This document shows, piece by piece, positions 19,190 to 26,042 of a stretch of 36,551 bases of DNA (positions are counted from its first letter, which is position 1; the number at the start of each line of letters is the position of its first letter). Location: the NCBI GenBank assembly GCA_013152315.1, contig JAADGP010000120.1, positions 1 to 36,551 of the forward strand, read 5' to 3'. Below the pieces are notes generated by a model, which did not search any database, was not told where the DNA came from, and saw only the letters and a program-made list of their open reading frames with translations. The stretch comes from FCB group bacterium (lineage in GTDB: Bacteria > Fidelibacterota > Marinisomatia > Marinisomatales > JAADGP01). The position numbers and the translations under genes are program-made.

Positions 19190-20110
19190 TTACTTTTTTA
19201 TCCCCTCCAGCCGTACCCACCCGGTATTGATTACGGGATCGCCGAACTCGAAGAACGATCGATAAGCGGATTCAACCGATGAACTCTGATCCTCGAGAAT
19301 GCCGGATAAAATCAAGTGGCCGCCGATCTTAACCAGCGCGGATAAGGTTGGCGCCAATTCCTTAAGCGGATTGGCCAGTATGTTCGCTACCAGCACATCG
19401 AACGGTTCCGATTTGATTTGATCAGGGGAACCGACAACCAGATCACAATGATTCAAATTCGCGTTTTGACGGGTAACGTCCAACGCCCTCTTGTCGATAT
19501 CGACACAAGTAACCGTTTTCGCGCCCAGCATTTTCGCGGCGATTCCCAGGATTCCGGAACCGCACCCGTAATCCAGGACGGTTTCGCCGCCCGTGAGATT
19601 TTCCACCAGCCACTCCAAACACATCAGCGTGGTGGGATGAGAGCCCGTCCCGAAAGCCAATCCCGGATTGATAAACACGTTTACGGCCGTCGGGTCGGGT
19701 GGGGTATGCCAAATCGGTACAATCCATAGTCGCTTATTTATTCGGAAGGGTTGGTATTGGCGTTGCGTGTATTCGACCCAATCCCGGTCTTCAATGAAGT
19801 CAACCTGAAACGCAGGAGGTTTTTTCAAGGCGAAATGCGTCTGAATCCTTTTTACAAATCCATCAATGTCTGTTTGCTCATCCAGTAGCAATGTTACTAT
19901 CGAATTATTCCAGGCCGAGTAATTTTGGTGTCCCGGTTCGTCGAACCATATTTCGGACGCGGTTTCCGTGGAAGAATCATCGTGAATCGTCGCCGACAGG
20001 GCGCCCAATTCCAGGGCCAGGTCGCACAATTCCATGGGATCCGAATTCTCAATCCGGATTGTAAGATTAATCCATTTTCGGGGCTGAATGTTTTGTGAAT
20101 CCTGTGACAT
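19190..20110 (-). CDS. prmA: Ribosomal protein L11 methyltransferase
   Basis: SAM-dependent methyltransferase that methylates ribosomal protein L11 on several amino groups. The 306-residue protein has an N-terminal substrate-binding domain and a class I methyltransferase domain with the PrmA-specific stretch INPGLAFGTGSHPTT (about 147-161), SAM motif I VLDYGCGSGILGIAA, the acidic end of beta-2 CVDIDK, and the NILANPL motif (family NxxxxP). The ATG at 20110 on the - strand opens the ORF. It is divergent from murQ across a 164-nt gap that must hold both promoters. Confidence 0.93.
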   Translation of the reverse strand: MSQDSQNIQPRKWINLTIRIENSDPMELCDLALELGALSATIHDDSSTETASEIWFDEPGHQNYSAWNNSIVTLLLDEQTDIDGFVKRIQTHFALKKPPAFQVDFIEDRDWVEYTQRQYQPFRINKRLWIVPIWHTPPDPTAVNVFINPGLAFGTGSHPTTLMCLEWLVENLTGGETVLDYGCGSGILGIAAKMLGAKTVTCVDIDKRALDVTRQNANLNHCDLVVGSPDQIKSEPFDVLVANILANPLKELAPTLSALVKIGGHLILSGILEDQSSSVESAYRSFFEFGDPVINTGWVRLEGIKK

Positions 20111-20274
20111 TGAGATACTAGTTTACCAAAATTTTTCCATTGCCGGAGCGGATTTCCGATGCAAAATGGTTCATTTCGTCTGTTTTTGATGATCGGATAT
20201 GAGTTGACGTTTCAAGAATAATGAAAACGGAATAAGTATTAATACCTCCGATTGAATTTGCTTTAAATTAAGAT

Positions 20275-21192
20275 ATGAATGAACAGCAACTGAAAAGCCG
20301 AAAGGATCTGACTACCGAGCAGCAAAACCCCAATTCCCATCAAATCGATAAACGATCCATACCGGAAATACTAAAGATCATTAACCGGGAGGATCAGTCC
20401 GTCGCCGGGGCGGTTGAGAAAGTTATTCCCGAAATAACCCGGGCCGTGGAGTTGGCCGTTAAGACCATTAAAAGCGGACACCGCATTTTTTATGTCGGCG
20501 CCGGAACCAGCGGACGGCTGGGAGTGTTGGATGCCACGGAAATGCCGCCCACGTATTCCGCTCCGCGGAATTGGTTTCAGGGAATCATCGCCGGAGGATG
20601 GGAGGCGCTTGTTCGATCCGTTGAAGGCGCCGAAGATAAACCGGAAGATGCTATCCTGGATTTGGAAACGGCCGGCGTGGAAGCCGGTGATTTGGTGTTC
20701 GGCATCGCCAGCAGCAGCGCGACTCCTTACGTGGTATCGGCATTGAAATATGGGCGCTCGGTGAAGGCATCCACAGTTTACCTGATTTGCAATCCCAAAC
20801 CGTTGGTGCCGGTGGAGGTTGACGTATTGATTGCCGTGGACGTGGGTCCGGAAATCATTACCGGCTCGACGCGAATGAAATCGGGCACCGCCACCAAAAT
20901 GATATTAAATATGGTGTCCACAACGACCATGATTCGAATCGGCAAGGTCTATGGCAATCTGATGGTGGATTTGCAGGTTGTGAATGATAAGTTGGCCGAT
21001 CGCGGGACGCGCATTATCGAACAATTAACCGACCTGGATTACGATAAGGCGCGGAAGTATCTTTACCTGGCCGAGGGATCGGTTAAAACCGCCATTGTGA
21101 TGGCGCGGAAAAATTGCGACCTGGAAGAAGCAAAAAATTTGCTACGAGAAAACGATGGTTTGCTAAGGCGGGTGATCGGAGATGTGGAGTGA
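20275..21192 (+). CDS. murQ: N-acetylmuramic acid 6-phosphate etherase
   Basis: Cleaves the lactyl ether of MurNAc-6-P to GlcNAc-6-P and D-lactate in peptidoglycan recycling. The 305-residue protein has the SIS fold and MurQ signatures: RIFYVGAGTSGRLGVLDATEMPPTY (about 78-102), EGAEDKPEDA with the catalytic Glu, GIASSSATPYV, and the C-terminal TGSTRMKSGTATKMILN. Length is standard. The RBS is weak (TTAAGAT before the ATG). No recycling partner (anmK, nagZ, murP) is adjacent, so it appears as an isolated gene upstream of the sulfur locus. Confidence 0.95.
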   Translation: MNEQQLKSRKDLTTEQQNPNSHQIDKRSIPEILKIINREDQSVAGAVEKVIPEITRAVELAVKTIKSGHRIFYVGAGTSGRLGVLDATEMPPTYSAPRNWFQGIIAGGWEALVRSVEGAEDKPEDAILDLETAGVEAGDLVFGIASSSATPYVVSALKYGRSVKASTVYLICNPKPLVPVEVDVLIAVDVGPEIITGSTRMKSGTATKMILNMVSTTTMIRIGKVYGNLMVDLQVVNDKLADRGTRIIEQLTDLDYDKARKYLYLAEGSVKTAIVMARKNCDLEEAKNLLRENDGLLRRVIGDVE

Positions 21193-21373
21193 AAATAATT
21201 GACGTGTGACTTGTGCATCAGCCGGAAAGCATGATGTCCGGCAATCGTCGGAAAAAAACAGGTTGCTGATTTTTACCAGGCGTAAAAATGTTTGTAACCC
21301 CGGTAAAAAGTGTATTAACTTCCCGCCACGAGATTCAGGCGAATAAAAACATAATGAATTGCAAAAGAAAAAA
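21193..21373 (+). other. Intergenic region between murQ and the tandem leader
   Basis: The first part of the 484-nt murQ-sulfite reductase gap. It contains a hairpin GCCGGA/TCCGGC at 21221-21242 (no T-run) and a 7-bp stem TTTTTAC/GTAAAAA around 21271-21289, whose left arm could instead pair with GGTAAAAA near 21302. ACTTGTGC, identical to the core of the downstream pairing arm, also occurs at 21209-21216 but without a leader ORF or terminator. No gene is seen. The transcript start of the sulfur operon is probably here, but I cannot place a promoter with confidence. Confidence 0.4.
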
Positions 21374-21383
21374 TTGTTGTTGT

Positions 21384-21416
21384 ATGGTGGACTCAAGAGG
21401 ACTTGTGCCGGTGTAG
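21384..21416 (+). CDS. Leader peptide 1, MVDSRGLVPV
   Basis: ATG to TAG, 10 residues. It aligns without gaps to leader peptide 2; R5, G6, L7, V8 and V10 are identical, and the Arg codon differs synonymously (AGA versus AGG). No clear Shine-Dalgarno is present; the upstream sequence is TTGTTGTTGT in both copies. The last codons double as the arm complementary to the terminator loop. Too short for any ORF tracker. Translation is inferred from conservation of frame and length only. Confidence 0.5.
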   Translation: MVDSRGLVPV

Positions 21417-21442
21417 AGGTATATAGAAATACAATTACAAAG

Positions 21443-21476
21443 AACCCTTTCATCAGCACAAGTGAAAGGGTTTTTT
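21443..21476 (+). terminator. Leader terminator 1
   Basis: AACCCTTTC / GAAAGGGTT, a 9-bp perfect stem, with 12-nt loop ATCAGCACAAGT and six T residues. The loop is complementary to the upstream leader ORF. Confidence 0.8.
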
Positions 21477-21570
21477 ATTAAAGATATCGAATCAAAAGCG
21501 AAAAAAGAAAAATAATATAGTGCGAAACAAGCGTAAAAATATGATTAACGGAAATGCCGGTTGTTGTTGT

Positions 21571-21603
21571 ATGATGAAAGCAAGGGGACTTGTGCTGGTG
21601 TAG
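21571..21603 (+). CDS. Leader peptide 2, MMKARGLVLV
   Basis: ATG to TAG, 10 residues, same length and register as leader peptide 1, sharing RGLVxV. Codons CTT GTG CTG GTG form the arm that pairs with the terminator loop. A ribosome finishing at TAG would mask this arm and favour termination; one stalled early would leave it free. No Cys or Met run is present, so a simple cysteine-codon attenuator is not supported. Confidence 0.5.
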   Translation: MMKARGLVLV

Positions 21604-21628
21604 CCGTACAATCAAATTTCAATCAGTC

Positions 21629-21664
21629 AAGCCCCTTCACCAGCACAAATGAAGGGGCTTTTTT
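21629..21664 (+). terminator. Leader terminator 2
   Basis: AAGCCCCTTC / GAAGGGGCTT, a 10-bp perfect stem, with 12-nt loop ACCAGCACAAAT and a T-run of six. It ends only about 12 nt before the GTG and 24 nt before the ATG candidate start of the sulfite reductase gene. Confidence 0.85.
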
Positions 21665-21676
21665 ATAAAGAAATAA

Positions 21677-23272
21677 GTGAAAAAGAAGATGGATACGAAC
21701 AATAAGACTCAAAAAACGAAGATAGACGTAGAAGCATTAAGAAAGGGCGGGGTGGTAAAGCTGAAGGACCCCGATATGTATTCGGTATGGATAAAAACCG
21801 CGTGCTGTAACCTGAATTCCGAACAATTGATTAAAATCGCGGACATTACCGATAAATACGCCCGGGGTTATCTTTTATTCAGTACCAGACAGATCCCGAT
21901 TATTCCTCATATTCATTTGAATGATGTTGAACAGGTTAAGGAAGAGCTGAGCCGGGTTTATCTGGAATTGGATCGGTGCGGACCGCGCGTGAGAAATATT
22001 AACGTTTGCTACAGCAATACGATATGTCCCGACGCGATTACCGACTCCATATCCCTGGCTGAAAAACTTGAGAATTATTTTCGTGACCCGATTCTCCACA
22101 AGATAAAGATCGGTGTGGCCGGTTGTAAGAAGGACTGCATCATATCCCGGGTACTGAACGATATCAGCTTTGTCGGTGTGGAGCAAGATGGCCGGCAGGG
22201 TTATTACGACGTGTACGTTGGTGGGAAATTGGGATTAAATCCCTTCGTAGGGGTGAAAATGGCAAGTCGGATATCGGAAGAAGAAGCGGTACGATTTGTT
22301 AATAACTACTTCGAATTGATGCGCAATGAAGGGAAAAAGGGAGAAAGGGGTTCGCACCTGATTAAAAGGCTTGGAGTGGAATACGTGAAGCAGGTCCTGA
22401 ACACGGATTTGCAGCAACGTCCGCCTGTCGAGCCGGTTCCCTGCGCCACCAAGACGAATGAGGTCGCCACCAATAAGATGATTCTGAAGATTCGTGCCAC
22501 GTGTGGAGAAATAACATCGAACCAGTTAAGGGAGATTGCCGACATTTCCGAAAAGTACGGCCATGGATTTGTTCATTTCGCGGTACGGGGCGCGCCTGAG
22601 ATTCCCTATGTGGATACGCAATATCTGGAAATCATCCGGGAAAGATTGGCTATTGTCGGTCTGCAGATACTGGACAGGGGAATAGATAATCTGCAATCCT
22701 GCTTCGGCGAATATTGTACCGAAAGCAACGCCCACACGCAACCTCTGCTGCGGAAAGTCGAACGGCTGGTGGAGGACCTGGGTCTGAACAATCTGAACAT
22801 CAAAATATCGGGGTCCGGCTGCCCGAATTCCTGCGGGATTTCCCATATTAACGACATCGGCTATATTGGTGTGGCAAAACCGGCTGTGAATGAGAGTGAG
22901 TGTGTTGGTTGCGAACTCTGTCTGGATGTGTGTAAACGGGAAGCCATCGACATGGTCGCCGATATTGCCGTGATCAATGAAGACAAATGCCGTCATTGCG
23001 GTCAATGTATAGCGGTTTGCCCCTTTGAAGCGATACTGGAAGAACAGAAAGGTTTCTCCATATTGGTGGGGGGCAAAGAAGGTGAGGACACGCGACTGGG
23101 AGAAGTGATTGCCGAATTCCTGACGGATGAGGAAACACTGGAAGTTACCGAAAGATGCTTGCGCATTGTAAAGGACCGGGGCGTGAATGTTGCCACCCTC
23201 CTGGATGAAATCGGCATTGAGGGCTTAAAGGAAATGATTCTACCCAGTGAACAATTCGTGTATTGTGATTAA
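21677..23272 (+). CDS. Two-module siroheme sulfite reductase-like protein with inserted 2[4Fe-4S] ferredoxin
   Basis: Predicted six-electron reduction of sulfite to sulfide. The 531-residue protein is an internal duplication of the nitrite/sulfite reductase unit. Module 1 (about 20-250) has C111-x5-C117 and C150-x3-C154. Module 2 (about 265-531) has C342-x4-C347 and C382-x3-C386 in the typical context GCPNSCGISHINDIGYIG. Module 2 then carries an inserted ferredoxin with C409/412/415/419 and C438/441/444/448, after which the fold resumes (SILVGGKEGEDTRLG). Conventional CysI/NirA enzymes keep siroheme-[4Fe-4S] ligands only in the second half; here both halves have candidate ligand sets, recalling a DsrA-DsrB-like pair in one chain. 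The start is GTG 21677 (track) or ATG 21689; neither has a strong RBS. The CysH- and cysteine synthase-like genes that follow suggest an assimilatory role. Nitrite as substrate is an alternative. Confidence 0.8.
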   Translation: MKKKMDTNNKTQKTKIDVEALRKGGVVKLKDPDMYSVWIKTACCNLNSEQLIKIADITDKYARGYLLFSTRQIPIIPHIHLNDVEQVKEELSRVYLELDRCGPRVRNINVCYSNTICPDAITDSISLAEKLENYFRDPILHKIKIGVAGCKKDCIISRVLNDISFVGVEQDGRQGYYDVYVGGKLGLNPFVGVKMASRISEEEAVRFVNNYFELMRNEGKKGERGSHLIKRLGVEYVKQVLNTDLQQRPPVEPVPCATKTNEVATNKMILKIRATCGEITSNQLREIADISEKYGHGFVHFAVRGAPEIPYVDTQYLEIIRERLAIVGLQILDRGIDNLQSCFGEYCTESNAHTQPLLRKVERLVEDLGLNNLNIKISGSGCPNSCGISHINDIGYIGVAKPAVNESECVGCELCLDVCKREAIDMVADIAVINEDKCRHCGQCIAVCPFEAILEEQKGFSILVGGKEGEDTRLGEVIAEFLTDEETLEVTERCLRIVKDRGVNVATLLDEIGIEGLKEMILPSEQFVYCD

Positions 23273-23295
23273 TAAAAAATAATAAATGGTGAAAT

Positions 23296-24021
23296 GTGGA
23301 AGAAAAAATTAAACGCGCGAAAGAGTTAATTGAGTCGGCGATAACGACCTACGATAACGTTGCGGTAGCCTGCTCTTTCGGAAAAGACAGCATGGTTACT
23401 CTCCATCTGGCCAGGGAAGTGGATCCGGAGATCGAAGTTTTTGCGGTAATGACGGTATATAAACCAAGGGTAACCTACCTGTATCTCAGATTGATGAATT
23501 CAAAATGGAATCTGAATACAACCGTTTACATCGTGGCCGATCATATTCCGGAAGCTCTGCGGGATGACGCTTTAAATGTGGTATTGCTACCGGTGGAAGA
23601 GTTTGCCAGTCGTTCCTTACAGATCAAAGCTCAAACAGGGAAAGAAATTTATGAAGCGGATCCGGATGAATGTTGCCGGTTATTGAAAGTCGACCCCACC
23701 AAATTAGCCGTTAGCAAATTGGACGCCTGGATTTGCGGGTTGAGAAATACGGAAGGGCGAACCAGGAAAGATTACCGGGAGATCGAGAGCAAGGGTGGCC
23801 TTGTTAAAATAAATCCGATATTAACTTTCACGGAAGCCGAGATTTGGCGATATATCTCAACCCGAGGAATCGACCCCCATCCCTGGTATGGATTGGGCTA
23901 CAGGTCTCTTGGTTGTGAGACTTGCTCGCACATCGGTGGTGAGCTTGAAAGAGACGGACGCTGGATAAATACGAGTAAGTGCGGCGGCGAATGCGGTATC
24001 CACACACAAATATTAAAATAG
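23296..24021 (+). CDS. cysH: APS/PAPS reductase (CysH family), probable APS type
   Basis: Reduces adenylyl sulfate to sulfite with thiol electrons. The 241-residue protein has the adenine-nucleotide hydrolase fold with the PP-motif variant SFGKDSMVTLHL (about 28-39) and the cysteine pattern of [4Fe-4S] APS reductases: ECC (residues 126-128 region), then GCETC, then GRW...ECGIH with the catalytic Cys. The CC/CxxC ligands distinguish APS-using from PAPS-using enzymes. The C-terminal motif is slightly extended (KCGGECGIH instead of K-x-ECG-L/I-H). GTG 23296 is the likely start, with GGTGA just before it. It follows the sulfite reductase gene by 23 nt and precedes the cysteine synthase gene by 15 nt. 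No ATP sulfurylase is in the window. Confidence 0.85.
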   Translation: MEEKIKRAKELIESAITTYDNVAVACSFGKDSMVTLHLAREVDPEIEVFAVMTVYKPRVTYLYLRLMNSKWNLNTTVYIVADHIPEALRDDALNVVLLPVEEFASRSLQIKAQTGKEIYEADPDECCRLLKVDPTKLAVSKLDAWICGLRNTEGRTRKDYREIESKGGLVKINPILTFTEAEIWRYISTRGIDPHPWYGLGYRSLGCETCSHIGGELERDGRWINTSKCGGECGIHTQILK

Positions 24022-24036
24022 AGTAAGGGTGAGTCA

Positions 24037-25242
24037 ATGGGACAAAATAACAAAAAGATAGAATTTGATCATCAATTGAGGGTTTATTCCAATATTATCC
24101 AACTGATTGCCAATTCGGATAATCCGACACCGCTGGTAAAGTTAAACCGGATAAACCCCAACAGCGACTTTGATATCTTCCTTAAACTGGAACGATATAA
24201 TCCTTTCGGTTCGATTAAGGATCGGATTGCCTATGAAATGTTAAGCGCTCTGGAAATCGGTGACAAAACCGTTGTGGAACCGTCTTCGGGGAATACCGGA
24301 ATCGCCCTGGTCAGTATTGCCAATGCTCTGGGAATACCGATCGAAATTGCCGTTCCGGAAGGGATTCCCGAAGAGAAAAAGGTGATGTTGAATTTTATGG
24401 GCGCCAAAGTCAACGAAGCCGATGATGAACTGTGCCCCTTATTTCCGTCCGAAGGCGCCCGGGGATTGGTAAACGCCCTCGTTAACAGTCCGGCTACAAG
24501 AGATAAATACATCAGCCCGAATCAATACGAAAATGAATTAAATGTCCAGGCCCATTATCGTACCACGGGACCGGAGATATGGAAACAAACGGGAGGGAAA
24601 ATTGATTATTTCTTTGCCGGATTTGGTACCTGCGGGACAATAACCGGAGTCGGGAAATACTTGAAGGAGAAGAATCCGAATATTAAGATCATTGGCATTG
24701 AACCGGCTTCTCTAAACCATAAATTACCGGGAATGAAGAGGATTACCGGGCTATCGGAAGATCTGGTACCCAAGATACTTGATAAATCGGTAATTGACGA
24801 TATCGTCGAGGTTAAGGATAATGATGCCTTTAAGACGGCTTTGAATCTCGCACGGAAAGATGGGGTGCTTGTTGGCCCTACTACCGGTGCCATTCTATAC
24901 GCGGCTTTGCAGTATGCGAAATCAAATAAAGGATTGTCCGTTGTGATCTCACCGGACGACGCGTTCAAATATGCCAGTTTCTACAAAGAAGTAATGGAAA
25001 CGATACAAGATGAACCCACGGTGAAAGAATATGATTTGAGCGACTATGTTTGCCCCATATCGAAAATAAAATCACTGGAGATAATTAATGAGTTAAATAC
25101 CGGTGAGACCATTAAAATCAAGTTGGGCGATATTGATTCTCTCAAAAATGTCATCAAGGAAGTGAAGACCCGGGGTTTCAAGCCCGGCATAGACCGGAAA
25201 CCCGACGATGGGTTCATCTTAACAATCGCAAACGAAGGTTGA
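24037..25242 (+). CDS. Cysteine synthase fused to a C-terminal TusA-like domain
   Basis: PLP-dependent O-acetylserine (or O-phosphoserine) sulfhydrylase of the CysK/CysM/CBS family: K61 in NPFGSIKDR is the PLP lysine, followed by the PSSGNTGIAL loop and the glycine-rich GFGTCGTITGVG phosphate cradle (about 200). After residue ~325 the protein continues with YDLSDYVCPISKIKSLEIINELNTGETIKIKLGD..., which matches the TusA/SirA sulfur-carrier fold, with C339 as the persulfide-carrying cysteine; the CPxP motif is degenerate (CPIS). The fusion suggests that sulfur is delivered to, or taken from, the synthase as a protein-bound persulfide. AAGGGTGAG before the ATG sets the start. Last gene of the sulfur operon, followed by three hairpins. 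The sulfur acceptor substrate is not determined. Confidence 0.83.
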   Translation: MGQNNKKIEFDHQLRVYSNIIQLIANSDNPTPLVKLNRINPNSDFDIFLKLERYNPFGSIKDRIAYEMLSALEIGDKTVVEPSSGNTGIALVSIANALGIPIEIAVPEGIPEEKKVMLNFMGAKVNEADDELCPLFPSEGARGLVNALVNSPATRDKYISPNQYENELNVQAHYRTTGPEIWKQTGGKIDYFFAGFGTCGTITGVGKYLKEKNPNIKIIGIEPASLNHKLPGMKRITGLSEDLVPKILDKSVIDDIVEVKDNDAFKTALNLARKDGVLVGPTTGAILYAALQYAKSNKGLSVVISPDDAFKYASFYKEVMETIQDEPTVKEYDLSDYVCPISKIKSLEIINELNTGETIKIKLGDIDSLKNVIKEVKTRGFKPGIDRKPDDGFILTIANEG

Positions 25243-25291
25243 GCTCTGGTTGAGAAATATGAAGGACTTGCGAGGATAGTCATGTTAGAAT

Positions 25292-25339
25292 GATTTCCGC
25301 CGGCCGGCACGAAATTAGTGTCCGCCGCCTACGGAAATC
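25292..25339 (+). other. Structured element after the sulfur operon
   Basis: GATTTCCG and its exact complement CGGAAATC enclose an imperfect inner hairpin (GGCCGGCAC/GTGTCCGCC, seven of nine positions). Lies 50 nt after the cysteine synthase stop. Could be a 3' stability or operator structure. Confidence 0.4.
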
Positions 25340-25342
25340 ACC

Positions 25343-25366
25343 CCCGCTTTATCTTAGCGGGTTTAA
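25343..25366 (+). terminator. Terminator 1 after the sulfur operon
   Basis: CCCGCT-TTATCTT-AGCGGG followed by TTTAAAA. Short but well-formed stem with a weak U-run. Confidence 0.5.
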
Positions 25367-25374
25367 AATCACAT

Positions 25375-25412
25375 AATCATCCCGCCCGCCTGATTGGTGT
25401 GGCGGGATGATT
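25375..25412 (+). terminator. Long hairpin, possible second terminator
   Basis: AATCATCCCGCC and GGCGGGATGATT form a perfect 12-bp stem with a 14-nt loop, followed by ACTTTTAC. Perfectly symmetrical arms could act in both directions. Confidence 0.5.
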
Positions 25413-26042
25413 ACTTTTACGTCGATGTCGGAATCCCCGCTTCAAAGGCGAAAGCAACCCTTTTAAATTTTCGCATGTAAACGTTACAATAATATTTATT
25501 CCGCAATGTGCAGAAATAGTTAAATATTAAAGCATAACGATGATATCACATAAATTAATTAAGTATAAATAGTAATACGCTTAAATATTTCTTGATTCAT
25601 ATGGCATATTCATTTTATTGTCTCCCCCGTTAGAAAAAGGTTTGTCTTAAAATTGCGGTCCGGATTGAGTTCGATGAACTTACAGTGGAAACCATCTGTA
25701 CTGTGGCCGGGACGAAGGAAGGTCTTCAATCGACCAATTGAAGAATGCATCAGAATCCGTACAGGGGAAATGGACAACCAAAGCAAGCGGGTAAAGCGGA
25801 TGTATTTTATCGGTTCCATCCGGAAGATTCTCCTGGTATATCCGTGATGCATATCGATTGACCATTCTTCCCCGACAAAGTTTATTTCATACTCGTTAAT
25901 ATTATGTGTATTACCGTAGTGTCCCGTTTTCATGATTGGGATACATTATTCAATTTATTGTTGATGGGTTAAAAAGGACTATTACCGCAATGTTGAATGA
26001 CACGACAAGAAAAGGACTGTTTTTACTTAAAGGAATGACATT
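25413..26042 (+). other. Gene-poor, AT-rich region upstream of the nifA-type gene
   Basis: Remainder of the 800-nt gap before the activator gene. 25450-25615 is very AT-rich and carries a dyad TGTAA-ACG-TTACA (25476-25488) and ATATGGCATAT near 25598; these are candidate operators only. I see no -24/-12 promoter and no tRNA. 25610-25865 may be a decayed minus-strand gene (separate entry). The activator's own RBS, AAAGGA, is at its 3' edge. Confidence 0.4.
25610..25865 (-). pseudogene. Possible PilZ-like gene remnant
   Basis: Two overlapping minus-strand frames each read as part of one protein. Frame B gives ...KIHPLYPLALVVHF...FFNWSIEDLPSS; shifting frame there continues GHSTDGFHCKFIELN...TNLFLTGETIK and stop. 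Joined, this resembles a PilZ domain (RxxR-like region, IEDLSxxGF). No start with an RBS is evident. The match is by eye and weak; the 107-aa track ORF 25610-25933 may simply be chance. Confidence 0.25.

Larger units (their letters stand above)
21374..21480 (+). promoter_or_regulatory. Leader attenuator copy 1 (uORF plus terminator)
   Basis: First of two homologous leader elements. Order: TTGTTGTTGT; a 10-codon ORF; a short spacer; a Rho-independent terminator. Three pairings are visible. UUGUAU (21380-21385, covering the AU of the leader AUG) can pair with AUACAA (21429-21434). The leader's 3' codons, 21401-21413, can pair with 21451-21463, which is the terminator loop plus one stem base (12 of 13 positions, one GU). 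The terminator stem itself is 21443-21451 with 21464-21472. The last two exclude each other, the expected logic of attenuation. The same arrangement recurs in copy 2. Confidence 0.65.
21561..21666 (+). promoter_or_regulatory. Leader attenuator copy 2 (uORF plus terminator)
   Basis: Second copy, about 187 nt after the first and ending just before the sulfite reductase gene. UUGUAU (21567-21572) can pair with GUACAA (21606-21611). The arm 21588-21600 pairs with 21638-21650 (12 of 13 positions). The terminator is 21629-21638 with 21651-21660. Compared with copy 1 the terminator stem has changed by paired substitutions (CCCUUUC/GAAAGGG to CCCCUUC/GAAGGGG), which supports selection on structure. 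In front of this copy, TAATATAG at about 21513 could be a -10 element, so each copy might even have its own promoter; this is speculative. Confidence 0.65.

Noticed and set aside
21374-21666. T-box, or simple cysteine-codon attenuator
   Set aside because: No T-box sequence, Stem I or specifier loop is present, and the leader peptides contain no Cys codons.
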